A DNA stretch of 64,000 bases from Mesorhizobium loti (GTDB lineage Bacteria > Pseudomonadota > Alphaproteobacteria > Rhizobiales > Rhizobiaceae): assembly GCF_002858745.1 (NCBI RefSeq), contig NZ_PJRO01000003.1:1-64000 (forward strand). Reading direction: 5' to 3'. Position 1 is the stretch's first letter, and the number at the start of each line of letters is the position of its first letter. Positions 50,637 through 60,444 of this stretch are shown here, piece by piece. A program made the translations under genes and the position numbers. The notes beneath the pieces are model-generated. The model had not been told where the DNA came from and made no database searches. It saw only the letters and a list, made by a program, of their open reading frames with translations.

Positions 50637-51524
50637 ATGCACGAGCTCAAGCGGTTCATTCCCGCCACCTTCGTCGTGCTATGGGCGACCGGCTTTATCG
50701 GCGCGCGATACGCCATGCCATGGGCGGAGCCCTTCACATTCCTGGCCATTCGCTTTGCCATTGCCGCAGCGCTCTTTGCCGTCCTGGTCATTTTGCTCAA
50801 GGCGCGCTGGCCGAACCGCACGCAGGCCCAGCATGCCATCATTGCCGGCATCCTCATGCACGGTATTTACCTCGGTGCGGTGTTCTGGGCGATCCATCGC
50901 GGCCTTCCCGCCGGCATCTCGGCGCTGATCGTTGGCCTGCAGCCGCTGATCACTGCCGTCATGGCCGGCAAGCTGCTCGGCGAGGAAATCCAGCCACGGC
51001 ATTGGATCGGCCTGGTAATCGGCTTCATCGGCGTCGTCACCGTTTTGTGGCCGAAACTCGGTGCGCTTGGCGGCGGAATCACGCCGGCTACACTCACGGC
51101 TTCCCTGATTTCTGTCGTCGCCATGAGCGCAGGCACGGTCTGGCAGAAACGCTTCGCCTCTTCCGGTGATCTCGTCGCCTCGACTTTCTGGCAATATGTC
51201 GGCGGCACGGCGGTGATGGTGGTTGCGAGTTTCGCCTTCGAGACCCGCGTTTTCACCGTCAACAGCGATTTCGTCTTCGCCATGGCCTGGCTCGTGCTGG
51301 TGCTTTCGGTCGGCGCCATCTTCCTGTTGATGGTGATGATCCGCGACGGGGCAATGTCGAAGGTGGCTTCGTTGTTCTATCTGGTTCCGGCAGTGACTGC
51401 CGTGATGGCCTGGGCGCTGTTCGGTGAACAGCTGAACCTTGTCCAGATCGTCGGCATGGCCATCACCACCTTCGGCGTCGGGCTAGCTACCGCTCAGCCG
51501 ACGCGGGCGCGCGCTTCCGCGTAG
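50637..51524 (+). CDS. EamA/DMT family transporter
   Basis: The protein of about 295 aa has ten predicted helices in two EamA repeats: LWATGFIGARYAMPWAEPFT in the first helix and GIYLGAVFWAIHRGLPAGIS later. Substrate is unknown. The preferred ATG at 50637 is the second Met of the open frame. Its 3' end overlaps the convergent BrkB gene by 31 bases. Confidence 0.87.
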   Translation: MHELKRFIPATFVVLWATGFIGARYAMPWAEPFTFLAIRFAIAAALFAVLVILLKARWPNRTQAQHAIIAGILMHGIYLGAVFWAIHRGLPAGISALIVGLQPLITAVMAGKLLGEEIQPRHWIGLVIGFIGVVTVLWPKLGALGGGITPATLTASLISVVAMSAGTVWQKRFASSGDLVASTFWQYVGGTAVMVVASFAFETRVFTVNSDFVFAMAWLVLVLSVGAIFLLMVMIRDGAMSKVASLFYLVPAVTAVMAWALFGEQLNLVQIVGMAITTFGVGLATAQPTRARASA

Positions 51525-52345
51525 CGGCTGATGGCGGCGTTGAGTTCACCGCCCAGAATAAAGATCACCGAAACGATATAAAGGAAGACCACCGCGATCA
51601 TGATCGACGCGAGGCCGGCATAGGTCGTCACATAAGACGAGAAATGGTCGAGATAGGAGGCGAAGATCGTCGATCCGACCAGCCAGCCGATCAGCGTGAA
51701 GGCGATACCCGGCAGGATCGAGATAATGCTGCGCCGTCCCATCGGCAACCAGATGTGCACGGCAAACAGCGCGAACACGATGACCGCTGAAGCGATGACG
51801 AAGCGCCAAAGCGTGATTGTGCCCATATAGGGGCCGAGCCAATCGAAATGCGCCTCGGCCAGACGTGCAAGCAGCGGTGCGAAAACCAGCAAAAGGCTGA
51901 TCGCCAGAAACCCCACCGCGGCAATCAACACAAAGACAATGCTCTGTGCGCGGCGGAAGACGAGCGAACGCGTCTCCGTCATGCGGTAGGCGCGGTTCAG
52001 CGAAGTCCGCACCGCTTCGATGCCGTTGGAGGCGAAGAAGCCGGCAAGCAATACACCATAAGTGAGAAGGTCGGTGCGGCGAACCGTCAGCACGTTGATG
52101 ACCTCCTGCGCAATCGGCTTGGCAATCTGCTCCGGCCAGGTGTCGAACAGCAGCGGCACGATGGTCTCGACGAAGGCTTGCGCACCGAGGAAACTCGCCA
52201 GCGTGGTGGCGAAGATCAGGAATGGAAACAGCGCCATCAGCGAGGTGATCGCCAGGTGACTGGCCATCGCCCAACCGTCGTCATTGTTGAAATGGCCGAC
52301 CGCATCGTAGAGCACGCGGCGGAAGGCGACGATGATGCGCAGCAA
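51494..52345 (-). CDS. YihY/BrkB family inner-membrane protein
   Basis: The protein of about 283 aa has six predicted helices and the YihY signature: FNNDDGWAMASHLAITSLMA, FFASNGIEAVRTSLNRAYR, and a last helix VFLYIVSVIFILGGELNAAI. Function of the family is poorly defined despite the old RNase BN name. I prefer the TTG at 52345 because TGGAGGGA lies upstream and this avoids overlap with the SDR gene; the frame is open to 52435. Its 3' end overlaps the EamA gene by 31 bases. Confidence 0.85.
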   Translation of the reverse strand: MLRIIVAFRRVLYDAVGHFNNDDGWAMASHLAITSLMALFPFLIFATTLASFLGAQAFVETIVPLLFDTWPEQIAKPIAQEVINVLTVRRTDLLTYGVLLAGFFASNGIEAVRTSLNRAYRMTETRSLVFRRAQSIVFVLIAAVGFLAISLLLVFAPLLARLAEAHFDWLGPYMGTITLWRFVIASAVIVFALFAVHIWLPMGRRSIISILPGIAFTLIGWLVGSTIFASYLDHFSSYVTTYAGLASIMIAVVFLYIVSVIFILGGELNAAISRYAEARARVG

Positions 52346-52401
52346 CGAAGCTGTCCCTCCAGTTGTTTCCAGGCGGCGAATATGGGAAGTGATTGCGGCA
52401 A

Positions 52402-53268
52402 ATGGCAAGCCTCGCCGCCTCTTCTGGCGCTTCAACCCAAGCGCCGCGCACGATCATCGTCACCGGTGCCTCGTCGGGCATCGGCGCCTATTGTGCACGA
52501 GCGCTGAAGGCCGATGGATGGCGGGTCTTCGCGACGGCTCGCAAACCGGGCGACATCGCTACGCTGGAAGCCGACGGCATCGAGACATTCTACCTCGATT
52601 ATCGCGACCCGGGCTCGATTGAAGCCCTGGTCGAAACCGTGCTCGAACGCACCGGCGGCCAGCTCGACGCGCTCTACAACAACGGCGCCTATGCCCAGCC
52701 CGGTGCGGTGGAGGATTTGCCTGTGGAGGCGCTGCGCGAACAGTTCGAAGCCAATCTCTTCGGCTGGCACGACCTTACCCGCCGAATTGTACCCGTGATG
52801 CGCGCCCAAGGTCATGGCCGCCTCGTCCATTGCTCATCGATCCTTGGCCTCACGCCGGTACCGTTTCGCGGTGCCTATGCCGCGTCCAAGCATGCACTGG
52901 AAGGATTGATGCTGTGCCTGCGCCAGGAGTTGGAAGGCAGCGGTGTGCACGTCTCGCTGATCGAACCCGGGCCAATTGTTTCAAAGTTTGCAAGCAATGG
53001 CCTGCCCTGGTTCCTGAAGCATATCGATCATCAGAATTCAGTGCATCGCACCGCCTACCAGGCGCAACTGCAGCGGCTTGAGCAGGGCGGAACCCGGTCG
53101 CCCTACAAGCTCGGGCCGGAAGCCGTCTACGCGGTGCTTACCCATGCGCTTCTGTCGCAACGCCCACGGCCGCACTATGTGGTAACGATGCCGGCCAGAA
53201 TCGGGGTAGTGCTGAAACGTCTGTTGCCGGCTTCCATGCTCTACCGCATCCTCGCCAAGCGCGCCTGA
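52402..53268 (+). CDS. SDR family oxidoreductase
   Basis: The 288-aa protein is a classical short-chain dehydrogenase: nucleotide loop TGASSGIGAYCA, NNGAYAQ, catalytic Ser in VHCSSILG, and the YxxxK active site in AYAASKHALEG. It probably oxidises or reduces an alcohol/ketone, with NADP preferred from the ATARK segment; substrate is unknown. The C-terminus has a hydrophobic tail. It is followed by a small twin-helix gene 17 bases downstream. Confidence 0.9.
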   Translation: MASLAASSGASTQAPRTIIVTGASSGIGAYCARALKADGWRVFATARKPGDIATLEADGIETFYLDYRDPGSIEALVETVLERTGGQLDALYNNGAYAQPGAVEDLPVEALREQFEANLFGWHDLTRRIVPVMRAQGHGRLVHCSSILGLTPVPFRGAYAASKHALEGLMLCLRQELEGSGVHVSLIEPGPIVSKFASNGLPWFLKHIDHQNSVHRTAYQAQLQRLEQGGTRSPYKLGPEAVYAVLTHALLSQRPRPHYVVTMPARIGVVLKRLLPASMLYRILAKRA

Positions 53269-53285
53269 ACGGAACGGAATACACC

Positions 53286-53477
53286 ATGGGCACTGTTTTC
53301 AACATCCTCGCCATCGTCGTGATGGTGGCTGTGGTCGCTGTACTGATCCGCGGTCTCATCAACATGCTGCGGGGCGGCTCGGGTGTGACATCCAACAAGC
53401 TCATGCAGGCACGCGTGCTGCTGCAGTTCCTGGCATTGGTCCTGATCATGCTGGCTGTCTACTTCACGCGCAAATAG
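53286..53477 (+). CDS. Twin-transmembrane (HIG1-like) small protein
   Basis: The 63-aa protein has two membrane helices (VFNILAIVVMVAVVAVLIRG and ARVLLQFLALVLIMLAVYF) joined by a loop with NKLMQARV. This pattern is seen in HIG1/twin-transmembrane proteins associated with cytochrome oxidase in alphaproteobacteria. It lies upstream of the PduO gene, separated by a perfect inverted repeat. Confidence 0.85.
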   Translation: MGTVFNILAIVVMVAVVAVLIRGLINMLRGGSGVTSNKLMQARVLLQFLALVLIMLAVYFTRK

Positions 53478-53481
53478 CCTC

Positions 53482-53525
53482 ACGCATCGGCCCGAAAATC
53501 GGCATCGATTTTCGGGCCGATGCGT
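53482..53525. terminator. Perfect 20-bp inverted repeat
   Basis: The arm ACGCATCGGCCCGAAAATCG and its exact complement flank a 4-nt GCAT loop. It lies five bases after the twin-helix stop. The short T-poor tail argues for a rho-independent terminator of low efficiency, a REP-like element, or an mRNA-stabilising hairpin. Confidence 0.6.
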
Positions 53526-53555
53526 CGTTTCAAAGCGGGCCGGCGGGAGGACGCA

Positions 53556-54137
53556 TTGGTCAAACTCAACAAGATCTACACCCGCACCGGCGACGCTGGC
53601 ACCACGGGGCTTGGTACTGGCGCAAGACGCCTCAAGTCCGATCTGCGCATTGAAGCCTGCGGCACAGTGGACGAGGCCAATGCCTGCATTGGCATGGCAC
53701 GCCTGCACACAGCTGCCGCACACCCTTCGATCGATGTGATGCTTGGCCGGATCCAGAACGATCTGTTCGATCTGGGTGCTGATCTTTCCGTGCCGGACGA
53801 CGGCAAGCCACTGGAGTATGAGCCGCTGCGCATCGTCGCCTCGCAGGTCGAACGCGTCGAGAAGGACATCGACTTGCTCAACAAGGACCTGCAGCCGCTG
53901 AAGTCCTTCATCCTGAACGGCGGCTCCCCGGCGGCTGCCGCTTTGCACCTTGCCCGGACAGTCACCCGCCGCGCCGAACGTGTGATGGTGGCTCTGGCGC
54001 AGAACCCCGACGAAAAAGTCGGCACTGAAGCGCTCAAATACGTCAATCGCCTTTCGGACTTCCTGTTCGTGGCTGCGCGCACGGTCAATGACAATGGAAA
54101 GTCCGACGTGCTATGGGTGCCGGGCAAGAACCGCTGA
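53556..54137 (+). CDS. PduO-type ATP:cob(I)alamin adenosyltransferase
   Basis: The 193-aa enzyme makes adenosylcobalamin. Diagnostic segments are KLNKIYTRTGDAGTTGLGTG at the N-terminus and SFILNGGSPAAAALHLARTV then CRRAERVM-like RRAERVMVALAQ near the end. The start is TTG at 53556: GGGAGG lies five bases upstream and VKLNKIYTRTG is the family N-terminus. The ATG at 53520 falls inside the inverted repeat and is spurious. Confidence 0.93.
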   Translation: MVKLNKIYTRTGDAGTTGLGTGARRLKSDLRIEACGTVDEANACIGMARLHTAAAHPSIDVMLGRIQNDLFDLGADLSVPDDGKPLEYEPLRIVASQVERVEKDIDLLNKDLQPLKSFILNGGSPAAAALHLARTVTRRAERVMVALAQNPDEKVGTEALKYVNRLSDFLFVAARTVNDNGKSDVLWVPGKNR

Positions 54138-54173
54138 TTTGGCGTTGGCGGACAAGGGGCGGAAGCCGGCCGC

Positions 54174-54953
54174 ATGTTCATTCCGCTTTATGATTCCAAT
54201 CACCTGCGCCGCATCCGCTACGCCTACGTCAACATCGGGCTGATCCTGTTCAATGTGGCGATCTATCTGGTCACCCGCGTCGGCGGCGACGACTTCGCTG
54301 CGGGGGCCACGCTCAGCTATGGCTTCATCCCTTCCGTCGTTCACGACATTGCGGAACTGTCACCGCAATTCATCGTCATTCCGGAACAGCTGAGTTATCT
54401 CTCCTATTCCTTCCTCCATGCCGATATCTTCCATCTCGGCGGCAACATGCTGTTCCTGTGGGTGTTCGGGGACAATGTCGAGGATGCCCTCGGTCACGTC
54501 CGCTACATCATCTTCTATCTTGCATGTGCCGCTGGCGGCGCCTTTTTTCACGGTCTGGTCGCGCCCGGCTCCGAACAGCCGCTGATCGGTGCATCGGGTG
54601 CCATAGCCGGCGTGGTGGCGGCTTATCTGATCCTCTATCCGCGCGTGAAGGTGTGGGTGCTGGCCTTTGCCCGCATTCCGCTCAGATTGCCGGCCTACAT
54701 CGTCCTGATCCTGTGGGTGCTTCTGCAGTTCGTCATGTTCGCTATGGGTGGCGAGGAGCAGATCTCCTGGGCTTGCCATATCGGCGGCATCGTCACGGGT
54801 GCCATCCTCGTTCTGGTGCTGCGCAGCCGTGGCGTCCCCTTGTTGGAAAATGAGGAGGAGACCGCTCCGGCGACCATCCCTGCCGAAACCGTACCGCCTC
54901 CTCTCCCTACCGCCACGGAAGCCAAGCCGGCATCACGCTGGGGCAGGCAGTAG
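54174..54953 (+). CDS. Rhomboid family intramembrane serine protease
   Basis: The 259-aa protein has six predicted helices and both catalytic motifs: the Ser in IGASGAIAGVVAAY and the His in SWACHIGGIVTGAIL. The L1 loop/second helix motif HLGGNMLFLWVFGDNVEDAL is present. It cleaves helices within membranes; the substrate is unknown. A Pro/Glu-rich tail follows. It lies between PduO and etfB. Confidence 0.92.
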   Translation: MFIPLYDSNHLRRIRYAYVNIGLILFNVAIYLVTRVGGDDFAAGATLSYGFIPSVVHDIAELSPQFIVIPEQLSYLSYSFLHADIFHLGGNMLFLWVFGDNVEDALGHVRYIIFYLACAAGGAFFHGLVAPGSEQPLIGASGAIAGVVAAYLILYPRVKVWVLAFARIPLRLPAYIVLILWVLLQFVMFAMGGEEQISWACHIGGIVTGAILVLVLRSRGVPLLENEEETAPATIPAETVPPPLPTATEAKPASRWGRQ

Positions 54954-55199
54954 AGCGCTGCGCTTCCGGTTGCACCAGCACGGTTTTCAACCGATTTGGA
55001 CCTTTTGCCGATATTGACGCGGGTGGCGCCCGCAACTACGGTCCGCGCGCCTGCGGCAGCCCTGTCAGCCACCGTCCAGGCAGCCGAAGCTTGGCGGGCG
55101 AGCTACAGAAATTGCGTCCGAAATGTCGGCATTCGACAACCCTGAGCGGGCCGGTACTGTTATAGCGCCCCGAATGCATCTTTGAGAGGTGAGAGACAG

Positions 55200-55949
55200 A
55201 TGAAAGTCCTGGTGCCCGTGAAGCGGGTCGTCGATGCGAATGTGAAGGTTCGCGTGAAAGCGGACGGCTCGGGCGTGGAACTCGCCAATGTGAAGATGGC
55301 GATGAACCCGTTTGACGAAATCGCGGTCGAAGAGGCGATCCGCCTGAAGGAAGCGGGCAAGGTCGAGGAGATCATCGTGGTCTCGATCGGCCCGGCACAG
55401 GCGCAGGAAACATTGCGCACCGCTCTCGCCATGGGCGCCGACCGCGCTATCCTGGTCAAGGCAGACGAGGCGGTCGAGCCGCTGGGCGTCGCCAAGGTGT
55501 TGAAGGGCGTGGTCGATGCCGAACAGCCGGGCCTCGTTCTTCTCGGCAAGCAGGCGATCGACGACGATTCCAACCAGACCGGCCAGATGCTGGCAGCCCT
55601 TCTCGGCTGGTCACAGGGCACCTTCGCCTCGAAGGTGGAACTGGCCGGCGACAAGGCCAGGATCACCCGCGAAGTCGACGGCGGTCTGCAGACGGTCGAA
55701 CTGAAGATGCCGACCATTGTGACGGTGGACCTGCGCCTCAACCAGCCGCGCTATGCCTCGCTGCCCAACATCATGAAGGCTAAGAAGAAGCCGCTCGACG
55801 AAAAGACCGCGGCCGATTTCGGCGCCGACATCAAGCCACGCCTCAAGGTCATCAAGACCGAGGAGCCAAGCGGCCGCAAGGCCGGCGTCAAGGTCAAGAC
55901 GGTCGCCGAGCTCATCGACAAGCTCAAGAACGAAGCCGGCGTGCTTTAA
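55200..55949 (+). CDS. etfB: Electron transfer flavoprotein beta subunit
   Basis: The 249-aa protein contains the ETF-beta pattern: [37 protein letters not shown], and the AMP-binding [19 protein letters not shown]. With EtfA it carries electrons from acyl-CoA and other dehydrogenases to ETF-quinone oxidoreductase. The ATG at 55200 follows GAGAGG. etfA follows after about 25 bases. Confidence 0.95.
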   Translation: MKVLVPVKRVVDANVKVRVKADGSGVELANVKMAMNPFDEIAVEEAIRLKEAGKVEEIIVVSIGPAQAQETLRTALAMGADRAILVKADEAVEPLGVAKVLKGVVDAEQPGLVLLGKQAIDDDSNQTGQMLAALLGWSQGTFASKVELAGDKARITREVDGGLQTVELKMPTIVTVDLRLNQPRYASLPNIMKAKKKPLDEKTAADFGADIKPRLKVIKTEEPSGRKAGVKVKTVAELIDKLKNEAGVL

Positions 55950-55974
55950 GCGAAGCGGAAAAGGGATCAACACC

Positions 55975-56904
55975 ATGGCAATCCTCCTCATCGCGGAACA
56001 CGACAACGCTTCGCTCTCCGACCAGACCGCCAAGGCGCTGTCGGCTGCCCTCAAGATCGGCTCCGACGTCGACGTCCTGGTCGCAGGCAAGGGCGCCAAG
56101 GCAGCCGCCGATGCTGCCGCCAAGCTGAAGGGCGTGCGCAAGGTGCTTCTGGCTGAAGCCGATGAACTGACTGAGCGTCTCGCCGAGCCGACCGCTGCGC
56201 TCGTCGTTTCGCTGGCCGGCAACTACGATACGATCGTTGCCGCAGCCACTTCGACCGGCAAGAACGTCTCGCCGCGCGTGGCCGCTCTGCTCGACGTTGC
56301 ACAGATCTCGGAAATCATCGAGGTGGTTTCGGCTGACACCTTCAAGCGCCCGATCTATGCCGGCAATGCCATCCAGACGGTTCAGGCGGCTGATGCAAAG
56401 AAGGTGATCACCGTACGTACGGCTTCCTTCCAGGCCGCCCCTGACGGCGGTTCGGCCTCCGTCGAGACAGTCTCGGCGGCCGCCAACCCAGGCCTTTCGA
56501 CCTTCGTCGAAAACAAGCTGTCGGAAAGCGATCGTCCGGAGTTGACCTCGGCCAAGATCATCATCTCGGGCGGCCGCGCACTTGGTTCAGCCGAGAAGTT
56601 CCAGGAGGTGATCCTTCCGGTCGCCGACAAGCTGGGTGCCGCCGTGGGTGCAAGCCGCGCGGCAGTCGATGCCGGCTACGCCCCCAATGACTGGCAGGTT
56701 GGCCAGACCGGCAAGGTGGTGGCGCCGGACCTCTATATCGCCTGTGGCATCTCCGGCGCTATCCAGCATCTCGCCGGCATGAAGGACTCCAAGGTCATCG
56801 TTGCCATCAACAAGGACGAGGAAGCGCCGATCTTCCAGGTGGCAGACTACGGCATCGTTGGAGACCTCTTCCAGGTTCTCCCGGAACTTCAGAAGGCGCT
56901 TTGA
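55975..56904 (+). CDS. etfA: Electron transfer flavoprotein alpha subunit
   Basis: The 309-aa partner of EtfB holds FAD in its C-terminal domain. Visible are the [14 protein letters not shown] segment ([20 protein letters not shown]), [20 protein letters not shown], and [20 protein letters not shown]. The operon ends in a strong hairpin. The following gene encodes a hydroxyacyl-CoA dehydrogenase, so the locus serves fatty-acid or hydroxybutyrate oxidation. Confidence 0.96.
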   Translation: MAILLIAEHDNASLSDQTAKALSAALKIGSDVDVLVAGKGAKAAADAAAKLKGVRKVLLAEADELTERLAEPTAALVVSLAGNYDTIVAAATSTGKNVSPRVAALLDVAQISEIIEVVSADTFKRPIYAGNAIQTVQAADAKKVITVRTASFQAAPDGGSASVETVSAAANPGLSTFVENKLSESDRPELTSAKIIISGGRALGSAEKFQEVILPVADKLGAAVGASRAAVDAGYAPNDWQVGQTGKVVAPDLYIACGISGAIQHLAGMKDSKVIVAINKDEEAPIFQVADYGIVGDLFQVLPELQKAL

Positions 56905-56932
56905 CGCTCTTTCCGGATCGGTATTAAATGTG

Positions 56933-56970
56933 ATGGCCGGGGTAGACGAAACCTACCCCGGCCATTTAGT
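56933..56970 (+). terminator. Rho-independent terminator after etfA
   Basis: A perfect 13-bp stem (ATGGCCGGGGTAG / CTACCCCGGCCAT) with a 7-nt loop is followed by TTAGTTT. It separates etfBA from the dehydrogenase gene. Confidence 0.82.
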
Positions 56971-57015
56971 TTGCATTGCACAAAATCAAGAAGAAGCATT
57001 GGCGGGATAAAAAGA

Positions 57016-57897
57016 ATGACCGGCAAGATCGAAACGATCGGCATTATCGGCGCGGGCCAGATGGGCGGCGGCATTGCCCACGTCTCGGCATTGGCCGGCT
57101 ACAAGGTCCTGCTCTACGATGTCTCCGTTGACCGTATCGAAAAGGGCATTGCCACGATCAGCGGCAACCTGGCCCGCCAGGTTGCCTCCGGCAAACTGGA
57201 CGAGAAAGAACGCAAGGATGCTGTTTCCCGCATCGGTTCTGCTGCGGCCATGGCGGATCTTGCCGCCGCCGATCTCGTTATCGAGGCCGCTACCGAGGAT
57301 GAAACGGTCAAACGCAAGATTTACGCGCAGCTCTGCCCGCAGCTCAATCCAACGGCCGTGCTCGCCACCAACACGTCCTCGATCTCGATCACCCGTCTTG
57401 CCGCCCAGACCGATCGGCCGGAGCGGTTCATCGGCATCCACTTCATGAATCCTGTACCGGTCATGAAGTTGGTCGAGCTGGTGCGCGGTATAGCCACCGA
57501 GGACCAGACCTTCGAGCTGGCCAAGGGCTATGTGAAGCGGCTCGACAAGACGATCACCGTTTCCGAAGATTTCCCCGCGTTCATCGTCAATCGCATCCTG
57601 CTGCCGATGATCAACGAGGCTATCTATACGCTCTATGAAGGCGTCGGCACGGTCGAAGCCATCGACACGGCCATGAAACTTGGCGCCAATCATCCGATGG
57701 GGCCGCTGCAGCTTGCCGATTTCATCGGTCTCGACACCTGTCTTTCCATCATGCAGGTGCTGCATGACGGCCTATCGGACTCCAAATACCGCCCCTGCCC
57801 ACTGCTGGTGAAATATGTCGAGGCCGGCTGGCTCGGCCGTAAGGCCGGCCGCGGCTTTTACGACTATCGCGGAGAACATCCGGTGCCGACGCGCTGA
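57016..57897 (+). CDS. 3-hydroxybutyryl-CoA dehydrogenase
   Basis: The 293-aa protein matches short 3-hydroxyacyl-CoA dehydrogenases. The NAD loop is IGIIGAGQMGGGIAHVSALA, catalytic His lies in GIHFMNPVPVMKLVEL, and conserved segments NRILLPMINEAIYTLYEGV, LGANHPMGPLQLADFIGLD and KAGRGFYDY follow. It oxidises 3-hydroxyacyl-CoA with NAD, probably for hydroxybutyrate or fatty-acid use. The ATG at 57016 matches the family; upstream codons are not conserved. Confidence 0.94.
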   Translation: MTGKIETIGIIGAGQMGGGIAHVSALAGYKVLLYDVSVDRIEKGIATISGNLARQVASGKLDEKERKDAVSRIGSAAAMADLAAADLVIEAATEDETVKRKIYAQLCPQLNPTAVLATNTSSISITRLAAQTDRPERFIGIHFMNPVPVMKLVELVRGIATEDQTFELAKGYVKRLDKTITVSEDFPAFIVNRILLPMINEAIYTLYEGVGTVEAIDTAMKLGANHPMGPLQLADFIGLDTCLSIMQVLHDGLSDSKYRPCPLLVKYVEAGWLGRKAGRGFYDYRGEHPVPTR

Positions 57898-57900
57898 TTC

Positions 57901-57995
57901 GAGCGTTTCCGCTTTTCGCGGAAATGCTTTAACTCTTTGTTTTTACGCAATTCCGGATGCAAAACCGCCGCGCGCTTTTGCTGGAATTGCTCTGG
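57901..57995. repeat. Rhizobial intergenic palindromic repeat, copy 5 (inverted)
   Basis: Hairpin GCGTTTCCGC / GCGGAAATGC, then TTTAACTCTTTGTTTTTACG, core CAATTCCGGATGCAAAACCG, ending CTTTTGCTGGAATTGCTCT. Same orientation as copy 4. It lies between the convergent dehydrogenase and MASE1-GGDEF genes. Confidence 0.88.
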
Positions 57996-58030
57996 CGCGC
58001 GGGTATTCCGGACAACGGATCTCTATTTGC

Positions 58031-60286
58031 TCACGTTCCCGTCGCCACCCGCGTCATCGGAGTAGCGACACCTGCAGCGGAACTGGGAAGGGCCACGAAA
58101 GCGCAATTGCGGCCCGCCGCCTTGGCCGCATAGCAGGCCGCGTCGGCTCTGGCGATGATTTCATTGGGCTCTCCAGAGTCGGCGGTGAACAGAGTGAGGC
58201 CGATGCTGGAAGAGACGCGGTGTGTCTGCCCATCCCAGGTGAACTCCAGCGCGCTGACCGCATCAAGGACGGCCAGGACCGCTCTCTCGCCTTCGACCAG
58301 CGAAGGTGACATCAACACCACCGAAAATTCGTCGCCACCGAACCTGGCCACGATATCCGTTGGCGACAGGGCCGCTTTTATCGTTGAGGCCACTTGCCGC
58401 AACAGTGCATCGCCGGCAGCGTGACCGCTGGTATCGTTGACTGGCTTGAAGTGATCGAGATCAATGAACATCAGCTGATAGCGTGATGCGTCCTGTCGAG
58501 CCTTGTCGAGCAAATCCTCCACCGTTCGCAGGAAGCTGGGTCGGTTGGCCAGGCCGGTTAAGGCATCATGGGTAGCGGCATAGGCGAGTTGCCGCTGCAA
58601 TGTCCGTGCATCGGTGAAATCCTGGAAGACGATGACCGAGCCGCTGAACTCGTTCTGTTCGTTCAGGATCGATGACACCATCTGGCGGATGCTGAAGCGT
58701 GTACCATCGTTCCGCGCGAGCACTGCACGGCTGTTCTGTTCCATTCGTCCGAGCCTGTTGTCGGCCAGGTGCGGTTGGTCGAGCCGCCGCCCTGTTTCCT
58801 CGTCCACAGCGCGGTAGACGAAGCCGAGTGGCTTGCCGAGAGACGCGATGCTGGTGGCGCCGGTCAGCTTTTCCGCGACCGGATTCATGAACGTGATGCG
58901 GTTTTCAGCGTCGGTGCCGATGACGGCATCACCGATCGACTGAAGCATGACACGCAGCCGCTCCTTCTCGTCGGCAAGAAGCGCTGCCGAAACGATCAAT
59001 TGCTCCTCGGCTTCCTTGCGCTCCGTAATGTCGGTCATTGATCCGATCGCTCGCGCCACGCGTCCACCCGGCTCTCGTTCAATCGCCTTGCCGTGATCCG
59101 ACACCCAGATCCAATGCCCGCTTTTGTGGCGCATGCGGAACTCGAGTTCGTATTCGAGTGTACGTCCTTCCATATGTTCGCGATCGGCGGCTACCATCCG
59201 TGCGATATCGTCCGGATGCGCAAACTCGAGCCACAGATCCGGGTCGTTGCCCAACTCGTGATCCTCGTAGCCGAGCATGTGCTTCCATGTTGTCGAATAG
59301 TGAACGGTGTTGTTGCGCATGTCGGCGTCCCAGACGCCTTGCCCTGCACTGGCAAGAGCGAAGTTCCAGCGTGTCTCGGCATCGGCGACGCGCGCGTGAT
59401 CTTCGGAGATTTGCTTTATGAACAGGCCGACCATGAACGGTGTGGACACGATAATGGCAACGGAGACCTGGAAACCGTCACTCAACATTTCAACGCCGCC
59501 ATTGATGCCCGGCATGAAGCCGCCCATCGCCACTGCGACGCATGTCGCTCCGGTCACGGCACAAACGAGCGCCAATTCGAGATGAGCCAACCTTGGCGCG
59601 ATCACCATCAAAGGCAGCATCGCCAGCGCGAACGGGAAGCGACTTTGGCTGAGCGCCAGATAAGCCAGGCCGGCGCAGATTACCGCCATCAATACGACGC
59701 GAAGCAGGGCTCGTGGCTTGAGCGCCGCCGCGATTTGGGACTGCGACGCATACATCAGGAACGGCAAAAGCAGCGCGTATCCCAGCGCATTGCCGGAAAG
59801 GAACGTCCAGGCAGTAGGGACAACCGGCCAGCCATGAAGCATCAAGGTGGCATCGGCAAAAGCCAAGCCGGTAATCGCATCGGCGACCACCGCGGTCAGA
59901 AAAAGGATGAGCGAAAAGGTGCGGGCCGATGCATCGGTTTTCACCGGCAATCCGCCGGCGAAACGATCAACCAACCAGAGCGATAGCGCTGTGTGGCCGG
60001 TGTTGATGACGACGAACAGCGCACCCATCGTCCAGGACGAGCCGAAAACGACATTGGAAGCCAGCGTTGCGAGTGCGATGGCTGCGTAGTCGATCCAGCC
60101 GGCGGCACGCCGACGCCTTGCCAGCATCACAAAGGCGAATGCCGAAGCCAACCAGACCGTGGCAACCCCATCGCCGACCCGCGACAGCTGGATCGAAGCC
60201 GCCGCTGCCAACCAGAAACCCAAGCCCAGCGCAATCGCCGAAAGATACTTGCCCGAGTCACGTCCCTCATGCTGGTGAAACGTCAC
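58031..60286 (-). CDS. MASE1-PAS-PAS-GGDEF diguanylate cyclase
   Basis: The 751-aa protein begins with a polytopic MASE1-like sensor region (about residues 15-300, eight or so helices). PAS/PAC domains follow at about 315-435 (NFALASAGQGVWDADMR) and 445-560, then a GGDEF domain at about 575-735 with an intact RFGGDEFSVV. The inhibitory RxxD site is degenerate (SxxD). No EAL domain is present. It should synthesise cyclic di-GMP in response to membrane and PAS-bound signals. The start is probably GTG at 60286. Confidence 0.9.
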   Translation of the reverse strand: MTFHQHEGRDSGKYLSAIALGLGFWLAAAASIQLSRVGDGVATVWLASAFAFVMLARRRRAAGWIDYAAIALATLASNVVFGSSWTMGALFVVINTGHTALSLWLVDRFAGGLPVKTDASARTFSLILFLTAVVADAITGLAFADATLMLHGWPVVPTAWTFLSGNALGYALLLPFLMYASQSQIAAALKPRALLRVVLMAVICAGLAYLALSQSRFPFALAMLPLMVIAPRLAHLELALVCAVTGATCVAVAMGGFMPGINGGVEMLSDGFQVSVAIIVSTPFMVGLFIKQISEDHARVADAETRWNFALASAGQGVWDADMRNNTVHYSTTWKHMLGYEDHELGNDPDLWLEFAHPDDIARMVAADREHMEGRTLEYELEFRMRHKSGHWIWVSDHGKAIEREPGGRVARAIGSMTDITERKEAEEQLIVSAALLADEKERLRVMLQSIGDAVIGTDAENRITFMNPVAEKLTGATSIASLGKPLGFVYRAVDEETGRRLDQPHLADNRLGRMEQNSRAVLARNDGTRFSIRQMVSSILNEQNEFSGSVIVFQDFTDARTLQRQLAYAATHDALTGLANRPSFLRTVEDLLDKARQDASRYQLMFIDLDHFKPVNDTSGHAAGDALLRQVASTIKAALSPTDIVARFGGDEFSVVLMSPSLVEGERAVLAVLDAVSALEFTWDGQTHRVSSSIGLTLFTADSGEPNEIIARADAACYAAKAAGRNCAFVALPSSAAGVATPMTRVATGT

Positions 60287-60444
60287 AACGTTGTCTACCT
60301 AACTAGGCGCATCCCTTCACCACCACTATGACGTAACTCATTTAAGCAATGATTGCATAGAGGACGCGTCCACCATTTAGAGCTGTAGCGCGATAAACTC
60401 GTAAAAATCCGTATCTATAAGATTTTGCTGTTTTATCTCAGGCT

